A stretch of 64,000 nt of DNA, taken from assembly GCA_013176395.1 (NCBI GenBank), contig JABMLP010000020.1:992001-1056000 (forward strand), read 5' to 3'. The position numbers and the translations under genes were made by a program. Positions 60,034 through 64,000 of the stretch are shown here, piece by piece (the first letter of the stretch is position 1; each line of letters opens with the position of its first letter). Origin of the DNA: Venturia oleaginea. Lineage: Eukaryota; Ascomycota; Dothideomycetes; Venturiales; Venturiaceae. Under the pieces are notes generated by a model. The model was not told the DNA's origin. It did not search any database and was given only the letters and a program-made list of their open reading frames with translations.

Positions 60034-60446
60034 TCAAGTGGCAATGGAGAGTAGTAAGAACAAGGCTGGCCACTCTCAATTGGCGACGATGGTGTTGATG
60101 AAGGCCAACGAGGTCCTTGGCAAGATGAAGAAGAAGGTATACCATAAGTCTCAGCAGTACAAGTGGACATCGGATTTTGCTTTGAAGTTGGGAGGAAATG
60201 GGAACAATCTTGTAATGTTAGCAAATATGAGAGAATTGCAGAAGATTCTTCCACTTGACCTTCATATCCATGCCAGTCATACGTACAGACTGGGCAACCC
60301 TCCGTCCAAATCGGGGTATCCCAAGTCGCCATCCCATCCCATACTTTCATAAAATTATCATAAATCATAAAAGTCATCACTCTCCATCCCTTCATCAATT
60401 TCTCCAAGTTCAAATTTCCAGCCAAACCCCTGAATCCCCAATCATG

Positions 60447-60953
60447 TCATCGACCAGCCCTGAAAACATCATCCTCGAACCTACTCCTCCCCAATCCAAA
60501 CCAAAACCAATTCAAGCCTTTCCCCTTACCTACACCATCAACCCAATGAATCTTCCCCGCACTCAACCTCTTGAGCCTGATGACTGGTCTCTCACTTCTC
60601 GTGCTACTCATACTGCTCATGCTTGATTCTGAACTTGTACTGCCCATACTCAACTCTGAACTCGCACTCCCCACACTAATAACGCTCGACACACTCCTAC
60701 ACCTCCCCATCTCCATTCTCGGCGGGAAAACCATCTCCCTCGTCTCAAACTCAAAATCTAGGGAAATGATTGAAGCACGTTTACACGCCTTACAAGCTTC
60801 TTTGGAATTGCTCATTCCGTTGATGTCTTGGTCGTGGCAGGGGAGGATATGACCTGTACTTGTGGTTCGAGAGCGGATGCAGGGGGAGCGGATGAAGCGT
60901 TGGGAACCCCAGTGGCCACAGGGGGTGTGGTAGACGTCTTCTAGTTCGCACAT
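60447..60953 (-). CDS. Small Cys-containing protein of unknown function
   Basis: 168 codons from ATG 60953, no intron seen. The N-terminal half has a conserved-looking Cys/His pattern (MCELEDVYHTPCGHWG, SPCIRSR, GHILPCHDQD, CKACKRAS). The C-terminal half is Ser/Met repeats (SMGSTSSESSMSSMSS). I recall similar fungal hypothetical proteins starting with MCELE and a GHWG motif; the function is unknown. The promoter side lies to the right; the stop is about 95 bp from the end of the Fic remnant. Confidence 0.6.
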   Translation of the reverse strand: MCELEDVYHTPCGHWGSQRFIRSPCIRSRTTSTGHILPCHDQDINGMSNSKEACKACKRASIISLDFEFETREMVFPPRMEMGRCRSVSSVISVGSASSELSMGSTSSESSMSSMSSTRSERPVIRLKRLSAGKIHWVDGVGKGKGLNWFWFGLGRSRFEDDVFRAGR

Positions 60954-61773
60954 CTTTGAAGGTTTTTGGCGAGGATGCTTGGTGACTTAGTATAGTGAGC
61001 GGGTCGTGTTGTTGGCGGTATTATGTTATGAGAACATCTGGTTGTCGTTGTTTTTGAGGCTTGAGAGATGTTTTATTGAGGTATCTGGCTGTTCCGAAGA
61101 AGACTGCCTGAGTCGTCGATGAAGCTGCTTCGAAATTCGTGGTCCGAAGACCTGCTGTTCGAGATTTGTGGACTGAGAGATCGTGATGTGTGAAGAGGTC
61201 ACTTCTGTCGGCGACCAAGCTGTCCTCAAGGAGTGATCGAAAAGATCGTGATGTATGAATAGGTAGGTCGTCAATAAACAGTGCCTATGTCGGAGCACCC
61301 ACCAGTACAAACCAACTAACGAGCGGATAATATCGGCCGGAGAGAAAGGGTCGTATGTATGTACAAGGCAGGTGCATCTGTCTGCTGAACAAAAAAGGCA
61401 TACCTTCCCCGCTCAAGCGAAAGCAAGCTATAAGGCTAGAAAAGGGGAATTGTTGGATGCGATTCTGTGACAACAATCCCCCCTCCCCGCGCAAACAGAA
61501 TTTGGGGCATGAAAGGCGGCGTTCACAGAACATAGAACGTGCGATTTGCCCTTTATTGCCATTGTTCATCCCTTTTACAGAATAAGAGTCCCGATATCAA
61601 ACTTCTGAAACACAAACTTATCGTTAGCAAATGGGAATATGATTTTGGAGGGTATGCGACCGGGAGAATGATGAACTGGTGGGTGTTGTCAACTCCGATG
61701 GGGACGTGATTGGGAACGTCCTATTGCTGTGTGTATCCTAGTGGCAAGGAGCCACCCCTGCATCTTGCAACAA
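60954..61773. other. Intergenic, no gene recognised
   Basis: Short diverged direct repeats (GATCGTGATGTATGAA / GATCGTGATGTGTGAAG) lie around 61180-61260. Nothing else. Confidence 0.4.
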
Positions 61774-62430
61774 TTACTGTCCTAGAATAACACGATACCA
61801 TGATTTGATCTTGAGCCTATCTATTTCGAGCACGTTCGTCGATCTCGAAAATGTAGATTGACTGTTGCTGAATACAAATCCTAATCCGGCCTTTCCAGCT
61901 TCAACAAAATAGCACGTATCCATGTGTTGAACTGGAATGCAGCGAAAGCGTAAATGACTTGTGAATGGTGAAATCCAAGCCGGCAAATTGAGAGTGACGT
62001 TAGAGCAAACGACTTAAGCGGAAGCGCATCTGAAAAGGTGCAAACGAAGTCGACTGAATTCAAACGAACTGGGTAGCGATGCAGCTATTTGGAGCTTGAT
62101 CGCATTGGTGACTCCAACGATCTGCTTGACATATCTCATGACGCTCAAAGTCAACTTCAGGCCTACCAAGCTCTTGCAGGTGTTCATTCCAACACACTTG
62201 TCGTCGATCCAGATTAACCGAGAAAGAAATCGTATCAGCAAATCACGCTCAAACTCATTCAGATGGTGATAGAGGTCTGGAAACTTAGGGACCACGCTGT
62301 GAGAAACACTAGTCTCGTGATTTTCGAAGACACGCGAAGACATGCGTTTACCGGGGATCCACTGGACGAAGCAGGAACGCATGGAAATCACTTGAAGGTT
62401 GAAAGATGGTAAAATTGTTCCTTCGACCAC
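61774..62430 (-). pseudogene. Degraded coding stretch, family unknown
   Basis: Two overlapping minus-strand frames read as plausible protein: 62430-62014 (LYHHLNEFERDLLIRFLSRL) and 61986-61774 (PAWISPFTSHLRFRCIPVQ). They would join only through a frame change near 62000 and there is no good start or splice pair. It is probably a gene remnant. No domain recognised. Confidence 0.3.
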
Positions 62431-62609
62431 AATGATGAGTTGGAGACGCTAAAATGCATACGCCTGGCCGAGCTATTCCCTGATGTCCGTTAGTCCATAA
62501 ACACATCGTTGGCAGTCAATTGTGTATAACAAACCTGCGATCCTACCTCGGGAAAATGCTATGCCATGCCTTCGAAAGATGTTCGCACGTCGATGTATGA
62601 TATTTCCCC

Positions 62610-62955
62610 TTAATTCACCAGCCTGGACAATCCTATGGCAGCCATGCCGATAGACATGGCCGTGATGCCAGCTCTTCTTGGTGCCATGCCCAGCATAGAT
62701 CCGCTCTTCAGTATCATTGCTTCCGACTGTCGTAGTTGGGAATGGCCAGTATAGTATGTGAAGCCACCCAGTCCAACGAATGTGGTTGCACCTGCAATGG
62801 TATTCATCAGATGAGGACATGGTCGAGAGATATAGTAGTCTACCTATGACGCGACACGAGAAACAGTCGTACTTGTCTCTGTCAGCAGCGAGAGCATCTT
62901 TCAGCTTCGGGGGTCGCTGATCATAGGCATTCCGGATATCGGCGGGGTTGGACAT
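62610..62955 (-). CDS. DUF4536 small mitochondrial membrane protein
   Basis: Exons 62955-62844 and 62791-62610 (52-bp intron, GTAGAC...GCAG) give 97 residues. It has DKYDCFSCRVIG, the family's short Cys motif before the first membrane segment (ATTFVGLGGFTYYTG), then a second hydrophobic segment (ITAMSIGMAAIGLSRL). DUF4536 proteins (Dmo2-like; related to a complex I assembly factor in animals) sit in the mitochondrial inner membrane as far as known. The role in this fungus is inferred only from the family. Confidence 0.88.
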
Positions 62956-63180
62956 TATTTTCCTGCTGAGGATGACTTTTGTGGTTGATGCAGGTGAAGA
63001 AGCGGAAGAGAGGCATCCGGAGTTGGGAGTATCTTACAGTTACACCCATGAGATACCCTCAACATCCAACTTGGGAGTATCTTACGATTACACCCATGAT
63101 ATACCCTCAACATTCAATCTGAACATCCGAAAAGACCATGAGCAAATAATAAAAGAAGAGCCAATACAACAACAGCAACC
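62956..63180. promoter_or_regulatory. Divergent promoter with a tandem duplication
   Basis: About 225 bp between the DUF4536 and AP-3 mu starts. A 51-bp unit (TTGGGAGTATCTTAC.GTTACACCCATGA.ATACCCTCAACAT.CAA) is repeated in tandem, about 63025-63120, with few differences. It may duplicate binding sites for one or both genes. Confidence 0.6.
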
Positions 63181-64000
63181 ATGAGCGCAATCGAGGCGCT
63201 CTATATATTTGACGAGCACAAGTAACTTGATCCCTCACCATGGTACCCAACGAAGCTCATATTCAGATAGCAATTGTATACTCGAACACGTCTGGAATGG
63301 CCGTCCTCCCTCTGCTCAGGTCCTACTCCCTCTATACCTCTCCCATAAAGCTCCACGACCCTCCTTGATCTACGCACCGGACACGAATCCGCCCTCACTC
63401 ATATACTCGATCCTCCAAGACCGACTGCTATTTCTCTCTCCATCGTCAGAAGACACCGACCCTCTTGCCCACCTTGAGTTCCTCCACCGAGTCGCTGACA
63501 CACTAGAAGACTTCCTAGGATCACCACTTCTTACCCATAAAATCGAGACCTCCTACGATGTCATCACACAACTACTTGGGGAAATGTGCGATGGTGGAAT
63601 CGTAGCTACCACGGAACCAAACGCTCTACGAGACGTTGTAGAAGCACCCTCATGGATGAACAAGCTACTCGGAGGAGTTGGTCTCCCAAGTTCAAGCCCA
63701 TCGCTGAATCCAGGTGGCTCCAGCCCATTCTCTCTCCCACGTCCAACATTGGGCAAGAACCCTTCAAATCCGAATAACATCGCTATCCCATGGCGGCGGA
63801 ACAATGTCAGACACACGAGTAATGAGCTATACGTGGACATAATAGAGACGCTACATGTTACATTTTCACCCTCAGGACGACCTTTGGCAGCGTTTGCTCA
63901 TGGGACTCTTGCATTCACGGCCAAAGTATCAGGCGTACCTGATCTCCTGCTTATTCTCACCGCGCCAGGTGGCTCACACACAATGGCACAGACCCTCCGC
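63181..64000 (+). CDS. apm3: AP-3 adaptor complex mu subunit (partial at window end)
   Basis: Exon 1 is 63181-63221, intron GTAACT...GATAG, exon 2 from 63271, running off the window. The N-terminal longin-like domain starts MSAIEALYIFDEHN and runs through PPSAQVLLPLYLSH, LEFLHRVADTLEDFLGSPLL and EPNALRDVVEAPSWM, with a linker (PWRRNNVRHTSNELYVDIIETL) and the start of the mu-homology domain (FTAKVSGVPDLLL). AP-3 sorts cargo such as Vam3 and alkaline phosphatase from Golgi to vacuole. The first exon is only 41 bp; the join restores the family N-terminus. Confidence 0.93.

Larger units (their letters stand above)
52514..60352 (+). pseudogene. Fic-domain protein gene, split by a copia retrotransposon
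   Basis: Left part 52514-53605 and right part 60039-60352; the retroelement lies between them. The N-terminal ~100 residues are Ser/Gly-rich; then a helical part (ITDNFINSFRLVTEVIVEIKQRL). The Fic motif HPFADGNGRMCR (about 53484-53519) is intact, preceded by RQSNAYAGTSKFEKPGS. Fic enzymes transfer AMP (or similar) to hydroxyls of target proteins (family knowledge). Two lesions: a frame change between GS-stop (53360-53362) and MASFVKQLN (53371), and the 6.4-kb insertion. Joining across the insertion at the TCAAG duplication keeps the frame (LQ-VAMESSKNKAGHSQLATMVLM), so the right part really is the missing C-terminus. No intact product is expected. Confidence 0.88.

Noticed and set aside
1..64000. 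CRISPR arrays, rRNA genes, biosynthetic gene cluster
   Set aside because: No regularly spaced short repeats, no rRNA sequence, no PKS/NRPS/terpene core gene. The window is ordinary eukaryotic DNA.

Overview
The window is nuclear DNA of a filamentous ascomycete (Pezizomycotina). Short GT-AG introns of about 50-80 bp, a PTH11-like membrane protein, a DUF7707-type GPI protein and a fungal CorA-like gene point that way. Protein wording resembles Leotiomycetes/Helotiales, but that is an impression from memory, not a search result. I built exons by hand from splice signals and frame continuity.

Layout. 0-0.43 kb: right end of a pogo/Fot1-type DNA transposon. 0.9-1.7: E2 enzyme Ubc7 (+). 2.8-4.4: PTH11-like receptor-type protein with a probable frameshift (-). 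6.8-10.0: alanyl-tRNA synthetase with a mitochondrial leader (-), divergent from a small unknown gene (+, 10.1-10.8). 11.3-11.9: small Pro-rich membrane protein (-). 13.3-18.7: chromatin regulator Snt2 (-). 21.3-23.1: IQ-motif protein (-). 24.0-24.9: SUMO, whose diglycine-coding last exon is tandemly duplicated (-). 25.6-26.7: DUF1295 steroid-reductase-like membrane protein (-). 27.6-29.1: secreted repetitive protein (+). 29.7-32.0: Mediator Med1 (-). 32.4-33.4: copy A of a 1-kb non-coding repeat. 34.0-34.6: small Cys/His protein with a duplicated 3' end (+). 35.3-36.1: DUF7707 GPI protein (-). 37.2-37.9: PX protein Ypt35 (+). 38.7-39.4: uncertain membrane protein (-). 40.2-42.5: multiply broken CorA-like gene (-). 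44.6-46.2: glutamine synthetase (+). 47.6-48.0: Cox9/COX7A (-), divergent from Coq6 (+, 48.2-49.7). 50.2-51.5: calcineurin-like phosphoesterase (-). 52.5-60.4: Fic-domain gene split by a 6.4-kb Ty1/copia element, which itself carries copy B of the 1-kb repeat. 60.4-61.0: unknown Cys-containing protein (-). 61.8-62.4: degraded coding stretch. 62.6-63.0: DUF4536 mitochondrial protein (-). 63.2-end: AP-3 mu subunit (+, cut by the window).

Most genes are unrelated housekeeping genes. The functional link I would note is Cox9 and Coq6, divergent from about 0.2 kb and both acting in the respiratory chain. The most interesting parts are: (1) the nested insertion (Fic gene > copia > 1-kb repeat) with a clean target duplication at each level; (2) two near-identical copies of an apparently undescribed 1-kb element made of 353-bp tandem units; (3) tandem duplication of terminal coding exons in two genes, one of them SUMO, where use of the second copy would give a SUMO that cannot be conjugated; (4) premature stops in the CorA gene and the copia pol that fit CpA-to-TpA change, the repeat-induced point mutation (RIP) signature.
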